Positions 1-8,538 of a DNA stretch of 64,000 bases are shown one piece after another (positions within the stretch are counted from its first letter, which is position 1; each line of letters begins with the position of its first letter). The DNA is from Parabacteroides faecis (GTDB lineage: Bacteria > Bacteroidota > Bacteroidia > Bacteroidales > Tannerellaceae): contig NZ_BMPB01000004.1 in NCBI RefSeq assembly GCF_014647375.1, positions 124,001 through 188,000 of the forward strand, in the 5' to 3' direction. The translations under genes and the position numbers were made by a program. The notes below the pieces were generated by a model, which ran no database searches, was not told the DNA's origin, and saw only the letters and a program-made list of their open reading frames with translations.

Positions 1-40
1 GTGGGCGAAGAAACAATATTAATTTAAACAATAAAACACC

Positions 41-2200
41 ATGAAGAAAATCTTATTATCTGTCCTGGCTGCCGCCTTATCGTTGCCTGCAATAGCGGAC
101 GAGGGTATGTGGTTGCTTCCGTTGCTCAAGCAACAGAAGTTTCCCGAAATGCAGGCACTGGGACTTAAATTGCAGGACTATGATATATATAGTCCTGATT
201 CTGCATCCCTGAAAGATGCTGTCGTCATTTTTGGCGGAGGCTGTACGGGTGAAATCGTCTCGCCGGACGGTCTGCTGCTGACTAACCACCATTGCGGATA
301 TGGTCAGATCCAGCAGCACAGTACGCTGGAACATGATTACCTGACGGACGGTTTCTGGGCAGCTTCCCGCGACCAGGAATTACCGAATCCGGGCTTGACA
401 GTCACGTTCATTGATAAAATAGAGGATGTCACCGATTATGTAAAGGCGGAACTGGCAAAAGATACCGATCCGAACAGCATGAATTTTCTCTCCCCAAAAT
501 ACCTGAACGGACTGGCAAAAACCAGGGTCGGCGAGAAGTTCCTGCAGGATAACCCCGGGACGGATGTCGAGATCAAAGCATTCTACGGAGGTAACGTATA
601 TTATATGTTCACGAAGAAAATCTATTCGGATATCCGATTGGTAGGTGCTCCTCCTTCATCTGTAGGTAAGTTCGGTGCCGATACCGACAACTGGATGTGG
701 CCGCGTCATACCGGAGACTTCTCTGTATTCCGTGTATATGCCGATGTTAACGGTAATCCGGCAGAGTATTCTGAGTCGAACGTCCCGTTGCGTCCGAAGC
801 GCTGGTTTAAAATCTCTATCAAGGGCGTTGAGGAAGACGATTATGCGATGATGATGGGTTTCCCCGGCCGTACCAATAAATATTATACCTCCTGGGAAGT
901 CGCAGAACGCCGTGATATCGACAATACGGTCCGTATCAATATCCGTAATCTCCGCCAGGAAGTCATGTTGGATGAAATGTTGAAAGACCCTTCTGTCCGT
1001 ATTCAGTATGCTAGTAAATATGCCGGATCGACTAATGCCTATAAAAATGCGATCGGCAGTAACTGGGCGATTAAAAAGCGTAATTTCGAGCAGGTAAAGA
1101 AAGAGGAGCAAGACCTTTTGATTGCCTGGGCACAGAAGAATAACGAAGCAACCTATCCCGAAGCTTTGTCCACGTTGGAACAGATCGTTTCCGACCGTAA
1201 AGACCTGCGTTTTCGTAGCTGGATGTTGGATGAAGCGATCCTCCGCGGTATCGAGTTTACAAAGGTACCGGCGGAAGTACAATCCGTATGTAATGTCCTG
1301 AAAGGGAAAGACCGTAACGAACAGCAGAAGCAGATACGTTTGCTGGATATGTCTTATCACCGCTTTGCCGATAAAGACTATTCGCCGGAAGTAGACCGGA
1401 AGATAGCTAAGGTGATGTTGAAAGAATATCGCCGCCTGATACCAGCCAAGTCGCAACCAGCTTACTTTGCTTTGATCGATAAAAAATTCAAAGGTGATGT
1501 CGACCGCTTTGTCGATTATCTCTTCGAAAAGTCTATCTACGGAAGTGAAGAGAACTTTGAAAAGTTCAAAATACGTCCGTCTGTTAAGGTACTCGAGGAA
1601 GATCCCATGATTCTCTTTGCCAAATCGGTACAGGAAGAAAAGGCGAACCTGAATGCAGCATTGGCAGACTTTGACACCGGCTATGCCCTGGCACACCGGG
1701 AATATGTGAAAGGCCTGTTAGCCATGTATCAGGATAAAGCGAACTTTCCCGATGCCAATTTCTCCTTACGTCTGACTTACGGGCAAGTAAAAGGCTATCG
1801 TCCGAAGGATGCAGTCTATTATAACTGCCAGACCACTCTTGACGGTGTCATGGAAAAAGAGGATTCGACAAATTGGGAATTTGTTGTTCCGGGCCGTTTG
1901 AAGGCTTTGTATGAAGCTAAAGATTTCGGTCGTTATCAACTGGCTGACGGAAGAATGCCGGTAGCCTTCAGTGCGACGACACATACGACCGGAGGTAATT
2001 CGGGAAGCCCGGTATTGAATGCGAACGGAGAACTGATCGGTATTAATTTCGACCGTAACTGGGAAGGTGTAGGAGGCGATATCCAATATTTGCCCGATTA
2101 TCAGCGCAGTATCATTGTGGATATCCGTTATGTCTTGTTCCTGATAGACAAATATGCCGGAGCAAGTTACCTGTTGGAGGAAATGGAACTGGTTGAATAG
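41..2200 (+). CDS. dpp11: S46 family dipeptidyl-peptidase, DPP11 type (Asp/Glu-specific)
   Basis: Secreted or periplasmic serine exopeptidase that releases dipeptides from oligopeptide N-termini, feeding amino-acid metabolism. The 719 residues match the usual length of about 720. A signal peptide ends near AIA (residue 19). The S46 triad is visible: His84 in TNHHCGYG, Asp226 in RHTGDFSVF and Ser654 in GGNSGSPV. Eighteen residues after the serine lies Arg672 (INFDRNWEG). In P. gingivalis DPP11 the equivalent Arg673 selects acidic P1 residues, while DPP7 has Gly there, so DPP11 specificity is inferred. The gene stands alone and is followed by a hairpin terminator. Its upstream context is outside the window. 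Confidence 0.93.
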   Translation: MKKILLSVLAAALSLPAIADEGMWLLPLLKQQKFPEMQALGLKLQDYDIYSPDSASLKDAVVIFGGGCTGEIVSPDGLLLTNHHCGYGQIQQHSTLEHDYLTDGFWAASRDQELPNPGLTVTFIDKIEDVTDYVKAELAKDTDPNSMNFLSPKYLNGLAKTRVGEKFLQDNPGTDVEIKAFYGGNVYYMFTKKIYSDIRLVGAPPSSVGKFGADTDNWMWPRHTGDFSVFRVYADVNGNPAEYSESNVPLRPKRWFKISIKGVEEDDYAMMMGFPGRTNKYYTSWEVAERRDIDNTVRINIRNLRQEVMLDEMLKDPSVRIQYASKYAGSTNAYKNAIGSNWAIKKRNFEQVKKEEQDLLIAWAQKNNEATYPEALSTLEQIVSDRKDLRFRSWMLDEAILRGIEFTKVPAEVQSVCNVLKGKDRNEQQKQIRLLDMSYHRFADKDYSPEVDRKIAKVMLKEYRRLIPAKSQPAYFALIDKKFKGDVDRFVDYLFEKSIYGSEENFEKFKIRPSVKVLEEDPMILFAKSVQEEKANLNAALADFDTGYALAHREYVKGLLAMYQDKANFPDANFSLRLTYGQVKGYRPKDAVYYNCQTTLDGVMEKEDSTNWEFVVPGRLKALYEAKDFGRYQLADGRMPVAFSATTHTTGGNSGSPVLNANGELIGINFDRNWEGVGGDIQYLPDYQRSIIVDIRYVLFLIDKYAGASYLLEEMELVE

Positions 2201-2228
2201 AAGGAAAGTAAACCTTTCTGGGTATAAT

Positions 2229-2266
2229 AAAAAAAGCGAATGATCGATGATCACTCGCTTTTTTTA
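2229..2266 (+). terminator. Rho-independent terminator after dpp11
   Basis: A-rich run, then a hairpin with arms GCGAATGATC and GATCACTCGC (one mismatch), then seven Ts. It lies 29 bases after the dpp11 stop. The A and T runs on both sides mean it could also stop minus-strand transcripts from the toxin-like operon, whose last stop is at 2280. Confidence 0.85.
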
Positions 2267-2279
2267 TATTCTGAAATAA

Positions 2280-2450
2280 TTAAAATATGCCTTTTTCCAG
2301 ATCAGCCGCTTTAACGCGGAAAATATATCCGTTACGTGAGAATACTAATTCTCCGTCTTCTTTCTTTTTCTGGTTAACTAAGCGTTGAAAAGCTATATTG
2401 GCACCTTTTACTATATTCTCTTCAAATTCTCTTACTTCTTGTTCACTCAT
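2280..2450 (-). CDS. Small protein overlapping the zeta-toxin-like gene (antitoxin candidate)
   Basis: A 56-residue reading frame running from ATG at 2450 to TAA at 2280. The protein starts MSEQEVREFEENIVKGANIA and ends in a basic, beta-like segment (ELVFSRNGYIFRVKAADLEK). Its start lies inside the end of the upstream zeta-toxin-like gene (8-base overlap), so the two are translationally coupled. From memory, short proteins of this look (an acidic helix, then LVxxRDGxIxRVK) often accompany chromosomal zeta-like kinases. An antitoxin or accessory role is therefore inferred, not shown. Classical epsilon antitoxins precede zeta, whereas this gene follows it. Confidence 0.72.
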   Translation of the reverse strand: MSEQEVREFEENIVKGANIAFQRLVNQKKKEDGELVFSRNGYIFRVKAADLEKGIF

Positions 2451-3018
2451 GATGTTCAAGTTTAGTGTAAATATCCGAATTATATATCTCTTTTTTATCC
2501 TTCCTGAATCCTTTGGCTATTACTTCCATCGGAGACATAGAATTGTCTGTTATCATCCAATAATCACTAATAGGGAGATATAGTTCAAACAAGTTGTGGA
2601 TACCCGCCTCATATCTGCGACGGATTGTACTCTCCGGTATGTTATGACCACCGGCGGCCACTCTCATTTTTACCCGTTCCACTGCTAAATCCGGCGTATT
2701 CAACCAGAAATACAACAATGTAACATAATAACCTTCCCTTTGTGCTTCCCTGATCAGGTTTGCGACTGACCGGGTGGCGAGCGTAGTTTCCATTGCAAAA
2801 GTCTCACCGGCTGCGATGAGTTCCTTAATGCGTTTATACATAATACGGCTTGCTTCTACAGCTACGGCGATGCTATCTGCGTTAAAAGGGGAAAGCCCCT
2901 TGGCTATCTCGTCGGAGTTCACAAACTCTTTACACTTCAACATTTCCGGAAGAATTGTAAATGAAGCTGTGGTCTTCCCTGCTCCGTTGCAACCTGATAT
3001 TATATATAAATATGGCAC
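2443..3018 (-). CDS. Zeta-toxin-family P-loop kinase
   Basis: 191-residue cytoplasmic kinase-like protein. Zeta toxins phosphorylate UDP-N-acetylglucosamine or related metabolites and are held in check by a small antitoxin. Visible motifs: Walker A GCNGAGKTT at residues 9-17, FVNSDEIAKGLSPFN (the family's catalytic Asp region), METTLATRS, and the arginine-rich RVAAGGHNIPESTIRRRYE segment typical of zeta and AAA_33 proteins. The start is the first ATG, about 23 bases downstream of a TATATTTG -7 box. The 56-residue partner gene overlaps the 3' end. It may be a true toxin or a housekeeping-type zeta homologue; family assignment is firm, toxicity is not. Confidence 0.87.
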   Translation of the reverse strand: MPYLYIISGCNGAGKTTASFTILPEMLKCKEFVNSDEIAKGLSPFNADSIAVAVEASRIMYKRIKELIAAGETFAMETTLATRSVANLIREAQREGYYVTLLYFWLNTPDLAVERVKMRVAAGGHNIPESTIRRRYEAGIHNLFELYLPISDYWMITDNSMSPMEVIAKGFRKDKKEIYNSDIYTKLEHHE

Positions 3019-3040
3019 TATTTGCTGCTTTTTGACAGGG

Positions 3041-3048
3041 CAAATATA
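3041..3048 (-). promoter_or_regulatory. -7 promoter box for the zeta-toxin-like gene
   Basis: The minus strand reads TATATTTG, a perfect Bacteroidetes TAnnTTTG box 22 bases before the start codon. A possible -33 TTG lies at 3071-3073, slightly far at 22 bases of spacing. Confidence 0.6.
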
Positions 3049-3158
3049 GATAATAGTTTTATATGTTGTACAATTTATTTCTCAAAAATAGTAAAAATGT
3101 GCAGAATTTGTACGAATAACCCGCCATTTCGTTGTTTCGGAGGCCTGTTTTGTTAATT

Positions 3159-4286
3159 TTAGACCCATAAAAGATCACTCATTATACTATCGGATATGAA
3201 AATTCCGTTGCGGGAAAGCGTGAGAATATCCTCTTTTTGGACGAGTAATCCCTGTTTGAGATAAGGGGAGGCCTGCTTCTTACAATAGATTAATTTGTCA
3301 TTTCCGTATTGTCTTTGAATTTCGGTTAAACTGACTCCCCACATGGTGCGAAGTCCGGTAATAATGAGATCATTGTAACGGGTGTTTATATCCAGTTCTT
3401 CCACTTCTATGTTCGGCAATCCCTTCTCAATCCCCCGGATGTAGGCCGGAAGGGAGGATATATTCCATTGGCGGCTTTTTCCGTTGTAGGAATGGGCAGA
3501 CGGTCCTATACCCAGATATTTCTTGCCGGTCCAGTAAGAACTGTTATGGCGGGAGATCATCCCGGGACGTGCAAAGTTGGATATTTCATAGTGAAGATAG
3601 CCGTTTGCCGTCAGCCGGTCGATCAGGGAGGTGAAAAGAGTTACGCTGACCTCTTCTTCAACAGGAGATATCTTTCCCGCTTCCTTTAATTTATATAAGG
3701 CGGTCCCTTCTTCATATATTAAATGGTAAGCGGAAATATGGGGAATATCCAGGCGGATAGTCCTATCGAGGTTAGACTCCCATTCTTCCAATGTTTGTCC
3801 GGGTAAACCGTAGATCAGGTCGATACTTATATTCGACAGGCCGTTTTCCTTACATAACTCTACAGCCCGTAAAGCTTGTTCCCGGTTATGGCGGCGATTC
3901 AGGAAACGGAGGTCCTCTTCTTTGAAACTCTGTACCCCCATACTGATGCGGTTAAAAGGAAATGAACATAGAGAAGTCACATATTCAGGTGTCATATCAT
4001 CCGGATTGGCTTCCAGCGTGATCTCAGAACAATGGCTTACATCGAACAAGCGATGAATGGCATTGAATATGCGTTCGAAGTCTTTCGACTGTAGTTGCGA
4101 AGGTGTTCCTCCTCCGAAATAGATCGTTTCAAGCGGCTCGCCATCTATATAATCCTTCCGCATTTCCAACTCACGGATCAATGCGTCGACATACGGTTCT
4201 TTATATTTCATCTCCGTATTGGAGAAAAAATCACAGTACAAACAACGTTTTGCACAAAAGGGAATATGGATGTAAAGGCCTGCCAT
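3159..4286 (-). CDS. hemW: Radical SAM heme chaperone HemW
   Basis: 375-residue cytoplasmic iron-sulfur protein of the HemW (oxygen-independent coproporphyrinogen oxidase-like) family. HemW proteins bind heme and pass it to respiratory proteins rather than oxidising coproporphyrinogen. The N-terminus carries the radical SAM cluster motif C11-x3-C15-x2-C18 (IPFCAKRCLYCDFF), followed by the SAM-contacting GGGTPS and the HemW-type IDLIYGLPGQT. True coproporphyrinogen dehydrogenases (HemN) are longer and have an N-terminal extension and a fourth cysteine that are absent here. The start is the first ATG; a TACTTTTG box lies just upstream. Single-gene transcription unit. Confidence 0.93.
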   Translation of the reverse strand: MAGLYIHIPFCAKRCLYCDFFSNTEMKYKEPYVDALIRELEMRKDYIDGEPLETIYFGGGTPSQLQSKDFERIFNAIHRLFDVSHCSEITLEANPDDMTPEYVTSLCSFPFNRISMGVQSFKEEDLRFLNRRHNREQALRAVELCKENGLSNISIDLIYGLPGQTLEEWESNLDRTIRLDIPHISAYHLIYEEGTALYKLKEAGKISPVEEEVSVTLFTSLIDRLTANGYLHYEISNFARPGMISRHNSSYWTGKKYLGIGPSAHSYNGKSRQWNISSLPAYIRGIEKGLPNIEVEELDINTRYNDLIITGLRTMWGVSLTEIQRQYGNDKLIYCKKQASPYLKQGLLVQKEDILTLSRNGIFISDSIMSDLLWV

Positions 4287-4306
4287 ACTTTCTGTTTATT
4301 TCATGA

Positions 4307-4337
4307 CAAAAGTAATGATTCTATTGTTTAAATCATA
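4307..4337 (-). promoter_or_regulatory. Promoter of hemW
   Basis: Minus strand: TACTTTTG (4307-4314), with an imperfect TATG 19 bases further upstream (4334-4337) in the place of the -33 TTTG. This predicts a short leader of roughly 15 bases. Confidence 0.55.
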
Positions 4338-4467
4338 GGCCTGTTACATAACATAGTTCTCAAACAGGAGGCAGATAATTGCTTTTTTCCTGTACATTCT
4401 CTAATTTGCGGCCTCGTGAGTATTTCACGTAATGATATTTATTGTTAAACTCAAATTACCTGATATC

Positions 4468-6624
4468 ATGAAAGTATACCAAACAAACGAAATTAAGAAC
4501 ATCTCTATCTTGGGAAGTTCGGGCTCTGGGAAAACCACTCTCGCTGAAGCAATGCTTTACGAGGGTGGAGTTATAAAACGTCGCGGCTCTGTAGACGCAG
4601 GAAATACGGTGAGCGACTATTTCCCGGTTGAGAAAGAGTATGGCTACTCAGTGTTCTCAACCGTTTTCAGTGTTGAATGGCAGGACAGGAAGCTGAATTT
4701 CATCGATTGCCCGGGTTCGGACGACTTTATCGGTGGAGCTGTTTCCGCTCTGAACGTGACTGATACAGCACTGATGGTGTTGAATGCCCAGTATGGAGTG
4801 GAAGTAGGAACATTGAACCAGTTCCGGTATACAGAACAATTTCATAAACCCGTTATTTTCGTTGTCAACCAGTTGGATAACGATAAAGCGGACTACGATG
4901 GAACTATAGCCCAGCTGAGAGATCAGTTCGGCAGCAAAATCGTTCCTATCCAGTATCCGGTGAATACAGGAACAGCTTTCAATGCCGTTGTCGATGTGTT
5001 GAAGATGAAGATGTATCGCTGGAAACCAGAAGGCGGTGTGCCTGAAGTATTGGAAGTTCCCGCAGAAGAAATGGATAAAGCAATGGAGCTTCATAAAGCA
5101 CTCGTTGAGGCTGCTGCCGAGAATGACGATATGCTGATGGAAAAATTCTTTGAAGAAGGCACTTTAAGTGAAGACGATATGCGTGCAGGAATCCGTGCAG
5201 GTCTGGTGACCCGCAGTATGTTCCCTGTATTCTGTGTTTGCGCAGGACGTGATATGTGCGTTCGCCGTACTCTGGAATTCCTGGGTAATGTGGTGCCTTG
5301 TACCGATAAGATGCCTCGTCCGGTAACTACCGAAGGAGTGGAGGTTACTCCGGTGTCAGACGGTCCGACCAGCCTGTTCTTCTTCAAGACTACGGTAGAA
5401 CCGCATATCGGCCAGGTTTCCTATTTTAAAGTGATATCAGGAAAGATAAAAGAAGGAGACGATTTGCTGAATGCCGACCGTGGCTCAAAAGAACGTATCG
5501 CACAGCTATTTTCTGTTGCCGGCCAGACCCGTAACGAGGTGACTGAAATGGTAGCAGGTGATATCGGTGCAACCGTAAAACTGAAAGATGTACGTCGTGG
5601 TAATACCCTGAATGGTAAGGGATGCGATTACAAATTCGACTTTATCAAATATCCGGATCCGAAATACCGCCGAGCCGTTAAGCCGGTCAATGAAGCAGAT
5701 TCGGAAAAAATGATGGAAATATTGAACCGTATGCGTGAGGAAGATCCGACATGGGTGATCGAGCAGTCTAAGGAACTGAAACAAACGATTATTTCCGGAC
5801 AAGGAGAATTCCATTTGCGTACGTTGAAATGGAGAATTGAAAATAATGATAAGCTGCCGATCGAATATATCGAACCGAAGATTCCGTATCGTGAGACGAT
5901 TACTAAAGCTGCCCGTGCAGACTATCGTCATAAAAAACAATCCGGTGGTGCTGGTCAGTTCGGTGAAGTTCACCTGATCGTGGAACCTTATTACGAAGGT
6001 ATGCCGGCTCCGGATATGTATCGTTTTGGCGGACAAGAATTTAAAATTAGCGTACGTGATACGCAAACTATTGATTTGGACTGGGGTGGTAAGCTGGTAT
6101 TTATTAACAGTATCGTTGGTGGAGCCATCGATGCACGTTTCTTACCGGCTATTCTGAAAGGTATTATGGCACGTATGGAACAGGGACCGTTGACCGGTTC
6201 GTATGCCCGTGACGTGCGCATCATTGTTTATGATGGCAAGATGCACCCGGTTGACAGTAATGAAATTTCTTTCATGCTGGCCGGTCGTAATGCCTTCAGT
6301 ACTGCCTTTAAAGAAGCGGGTCCGAAGATCCTTGAACCTGTTTATGATGTAGAAGTTTCCGTTCCCGGCGATTACCTGGGTGATGTAATGAGTGACCTGC
6401 AAGGTCGTCGTGCCATCATTATGGGTATGAACAGTGAAAAGGGATTTGAAAAGTTGCTGGCAAAAGTTCCTCTGAAAGAAATGTCAAGCTATTCAACCTC
6501 CTTGAGTTCAATTACCGGTGGCCGTGCTTCGTTCACCATGAAGTTTGCTGCTTACGAACTTGTTCCGACCGATGTTCAGGACAAATTGCTGAAAGCATAC
6601 GCTGCTACGCAAACAGACGAATAA
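4468..6624 (+). CDS. fusA2: Elongation factor G paralogue (EF-G2 type)
   Basis: 718-residue translational GTPase-fold protein with all EF-G domains. The ATG at 4468 is preferred over the in-frame ATG at 4432 because the family starts just before the G1 loop. G1 is GSSGSGKTT (residues 16-24). G3 reads DCPGSDDF, so Ser84 replaces the catalytic histidine of DTPGH. G2 reads YGYSV instead of RGITI, and G4 reads NQLD instead of NKxD. In Bacteroides thetaiotaomicron a paralogue called EF-G2 translocates ribosomes without detectable GTP hydrolysis and matters during starvation and gut colonisation; the substitutions here fit that class. It stands apart from any ribosomal operon, unlike canonical fusA, and is followed by a terminator. 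Confidence 0.9.
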   Translation: MKVYQTNEIKNISILGSSGSGKTTLAEAMLYEGGVIKRRGSVDAGNTVSDYFPVEKEYGYSVFSTVFSVEWQDRKLNFIDCPGSDDFIGGAVSALNVTDTALMVLNAQYGVEVGTLNQFRYTEQFHKPVIFVVNQLDNDKADYDGTIAQLRDQFGSKIVPIQYPVNTGTAFNAVVDVLKMKMYRWKPEGGVPEVLEVPAEEMDKAMELHKALVEAAAENDDMLMEKFFEEGTLSEDDMRAGIRAGLVTRSMFPVFCVCAGRDMCVRRTLEFLGNVVPCTDKMPRPVTTEGVEVTPVSDGPTSLFFFKTTVEPHIGQVSYFKVISGKIKEGDDLLNADRGSKERIAQLFSVAGQTRNEVTEMVAGDIGATVKLKDVRRGNTLNGKGCDYKFDFIKYPDPKYRRAVKPVNEADSEKMMEILNRMREEDPTWVIEQSKELKQTIISGQGEFHLRTLKWRIENNDKLPIEYIEPKIPYRETITKAARADYRHKKQSGGAGQFGEVHLIVEPYYEGMPAPDMYRFGGQEFKISVRDTQTIDLDWGGKLVFINSIVGGAIDARFLPAILKGIMARMEQGPLTGSYARDVRIIVYDGKMHPVDSNEISFMLAGRNAFSTAFKEAGPKILEPVYDVEVSVPGDYLGDVMSDLQGRRAIIMGMNSEKGFEKLLAKVPLKEMSSYSTSLSSITGGRASFTMKFAAYELVPTDVQDKLLKAYAATQTDE

Positions 6625-6646
6625 TTAATAGATTATTATTGAATAT

Positions 6647-6681
6647 GAAAGCACTCTCTGTATCAGGGGGTGCTTTTTTTG
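6647..6681 (+). terminator. Rho-independent terminator after the EF-G paralogue
   Basis: Hairpin pairing AAAGCACTC with GGGTGCTTT, followed by a run of seven Ts, 23 bases after the stop codon. Confidence 0.85.
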
Positions 6682-6771
6682 TAGTTGTCTGGCGTATGAT
6701 ATAATGGTAAATATCCAAATAGAGGAAACTTTTCCTAAAAAAGAATCGTATCGTATAAGTAAATGATGGAG

Positions 6772-6785
6772 GTAAGTCGTTTATA
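6772..6785 (+). repeat. Motif GTAAGTCGTTTATA, copy 1 (before the sigma gene)
   Basis: GTAAGTCGTTTATA lies 32 bases before the sigma-factor ATG. A near-identical copy, GTAAGTCGTGTATA, lies before fecR at 7394-7407 (13 of 14 bases equal). The pairing of sites before sigma and fecR suggests a shared binding or promoter element. The function is inferred. Confidence 0.5.
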
Positions 6786-6817
6786 CTTGTAAAGAGGATT
6801 CTTTGTTGACTACGAAT

Positions 6818-7372
6818 ATGAAGAAAATCGAAGAGGAAGATCGGGAATTAAATCAATTCAGGATGTTGTACAAAACAAATGTCCCGATGTTGATCTTTTA
6901 TGCCCGTAAGTTTGTGGATCCCGCAACTGCGGAAGATTTAGTGCAAGATATTTTTTTAAGAGTATGGCAAAAGAGATTATTCCAATTTTTACAGGAGGGA
7001 ATAAAAACGTATTTATATCGTTCGGTCAGACACGCTTGTTTGGATTACCTGAAGCATCAAGATGTAAGAGGTGACTATGTAAAATCAATGGTTACTCGTC
7101 TGAAAATCGAAGAAATCTACTATAATGATGATCCCCGGTTCCTTTTCCCCGAAGATGAACGTATAGCATTTATTTATAAAGAAATGGAAAAACTTCCTGA
7201 CAAATGTCGGGAAATATTCTCTATGTCTTATTTGGAAGAAAGAAAGACGGTGGAAATAGCTGATTTACTGAATATTTCACCTCGAACGGTAGAGGCGCAA
7301 TTATATAAAGCTTTAAAATTGCTTAGAGCTGTGTTGATGGCAGTTTTCTTTTTTCTGATAAAATATTACTGA
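6818..7372 (+). CDS. ECF RNA polymerase sigma factor (FecI-like), PUL 1
   Basis: 184-residue sigma-70 family factor that would direct RNA polymerase to the adjacent SusC/SusD genes once released by its FecR partner. Region 2 is at about residues 20-85 (AEDLVQDIFLRVWQKR; YLYRSVRHACLDYLK) and region 4 at about 120-175 (CREIFSMSYLEERKTVEIADLLNISPRTVEAQLYKALKLL). It ends in a hydrophobic tail (AVFFFLIKYY), also seen in the two other sigma factors of this window. ATG 6818 is chosen over an in-frame TTG at 6803. FecR follows after 54 bases. The coding sequence is clearly AT-rich compared with the EF-G gene before it. Confidence 0.9.
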   Translation: MKKIEEEDRELNQFRMLYKTNVPMLIFYARKFVDPATAEDLVQDIFLRVWQKRLFQFLQEGIKTYLYRSVRHACLDYLKHQDVRGDYVKSMVTRLKIEEIYYNDDPRFLFPEDERIAFIYKEMEKLPDKCREIFSMSYLEERKTVEIADLLNISPRTVEAQLYKALKLLRAVLMAVFFFLIKYY

Positions 7373-7393
7373 ATGAGTAAGTAAAAAAGTAAA

Positions 7394-7407
7394 GTAAGTC
7401 GTGTATA
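7394..7407 (+). repeat. Motif GTAAGTCGTGTATA, copy 2 (before fecR)
   Basis: Second copy of the element at 6772-6785, ending 19 bases before the FecR start codon. See the corresponding finding. Confidence 0.5.
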
Positions 7408-7426
7408 ATATAAATACAAGTAAATT

Positions 7427-8479
7427 ATGTCGGAAAAAAATAGTATAGAAACTTTGATTGTCCGTTATCTAAAGCAGGAAATTGACGAGCATGAACTTCG
7501 GATTTTGGATGCTTGGCTGGAAGAATCTCCGGAGAATAAATCTTATTTTTTTCAACTAAAAAATGTTTCTGACGAAGCTATATATTTGTCTTTTACTCCT
7601 GAAAGTGTGGGTGAGGAGAGTTGGCAGAAAATGAAAAAACGAATGTTTCCAGAAAAAACAGAAATTATTTTATCAAAGAAACAGTTTTTTAAGAATAATC
7701 TGTTTTTTTCTTATTTTAAATATTCAGCAATTATTCTGTTGACTTTGAGTATAGGTTGGGGGATTAGTGAGTTTAGGTATCACAGTCAAAATTTATCTTC
7801 AAATACAGAAGAGGTTGTATATAATGAAATCTCAGTTCAAAAAGGTGGGAGAGCAAATACATTGATGCTTTCGGATGGTAGTAAGGTTATTTTGAATGCT
7901 GCCACAAAATTTCGGTATCCTGCCAATTTTGCAACTGATACACGTACTGTTTATTTGGAGGGTGAAGCATATTTTGAAGTTACTAAAGATGTAAAAAGGC
8001 CCTTTATAGTAAAAGTAAAAAGGCAGGATATTACGGTTCTGGGTACCACCTTTAATGTGGAAGCATATGAAGATTTTCCTTTCAGTGTGGTGACTTTATT
8101 GAGTGGAAGTGTAGCACTTAAAGCTTTTGATGATAAAGGAAAAGTTATAAGTCATATGCTCTTAAGACCCAACCAGAAAGCTTTTTTTGATAACTATAGT
8201 GGTTCTTTGTCCGTCGAGAATGTAAATGCGGCGTTAGTTACTTCCTGGGTGAGAGGTGAGTTTAAATTTAAAGATGCCCCGTTAATTGCAATAATTACGC
8301 ATCTGGAACATTATTACAATGTGCGTATACATTTGGATGATCAACGATTAGGTTGTATTAAATATACGGGGACATTCTCTTTGGATCAGAATATTGAAGA
8401 AGTATTGAAAATTATTGATTATGAAAAAGCTTTTATTTTCAAAAAGATAGGAAAGGACATTTATATTTCAAGAAACTGA
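7427..8479 (+). CDS. FecR-family anti-sigma factor, PUL 1
   Basis: 350-residue inner-membrane regulator that relays the ligand-occupied SusC signal to the sigma factor. It has an N-terminal cytoplasmic sigma-binding part (residues 1-90), one membrane helix near 97-113 (YSAIILLTLSIGWGI), a periplasmic FecR domain at about 130-235 (ANTLMLSDGSKVILNAATKF, VYLEGEAYFEVTKD, VLGTTFNVEAY), and a C-terminal DUF4974-like domain (270-348) related to the STN fold. It lies between the sigma gene and the STN-bearing SusC, the classical arrangement. AT-rich like its neighbours. Confidence 0.9.
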   Translation: MSEKNSIETLIVRYLKQEIDEHELRILDAWLEESPENKSYFFQLKNVSDEAIYLSFTPESVGEESWQKMKKRMFPEKTEIILSKKQFFKNNLFFSYFKYSAIILLTLSIGWGISEFRYHSQNLSSNTEEVVYNEISVQKGGRANTLMLSDGSKVILNAATKFRYPANFATDTRTVYLEGEAYFEVTKDVKRPFIVKVKRQDITVLGTTFNVEAYEDFPFSVVTLLSGSVALKAFDDKGKVISHMLLRPNQKAFFDNYSGSLSVENVNAALVTSWVRGEFKFKDAPLIAIITHLEHYYNVRIHLDDQRLGCIKYTGTFSLDQNIEEVLKIIDYEKAFIFKKIGKDIYISRN

Positions 8480-8487
8480 TTGTTTAA

Positions 8488-8510
8488 CTTTTAAATACTG
8501 TTAGCCTATG
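8488..8510 (+). promoter_or_regulatory. Conserved leader element upstream of susC, PUL 1
   Basis: CTTTTAAATACTGTTAGCCT followed by ATG, starting nine bases after the fecR stop. Nearly the same string occurs at the same place in PUL 2 (37602-37623). It probably marks the susC promoter or transcript start; the exact role is not shown by the sequence. Confidence 0.5.
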
Positions 8511-8538
8511 TAATATGAATTTGAATACAACAAAAAGA

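Noticed and set aside
656-1696. Long open frame of 346 codons on the minus strand inside dpp11
   Set aside because: It is the antisense shadow of a well-supported gene; its composition is not protein-like and no promoter or domain is seen.
2398-2583. 61-codon plus-strand frame near the zeta-like gene
   Set aside because: Antisense to the overlapping small gene and the kinase end, which are better supported by motifs and coupling.
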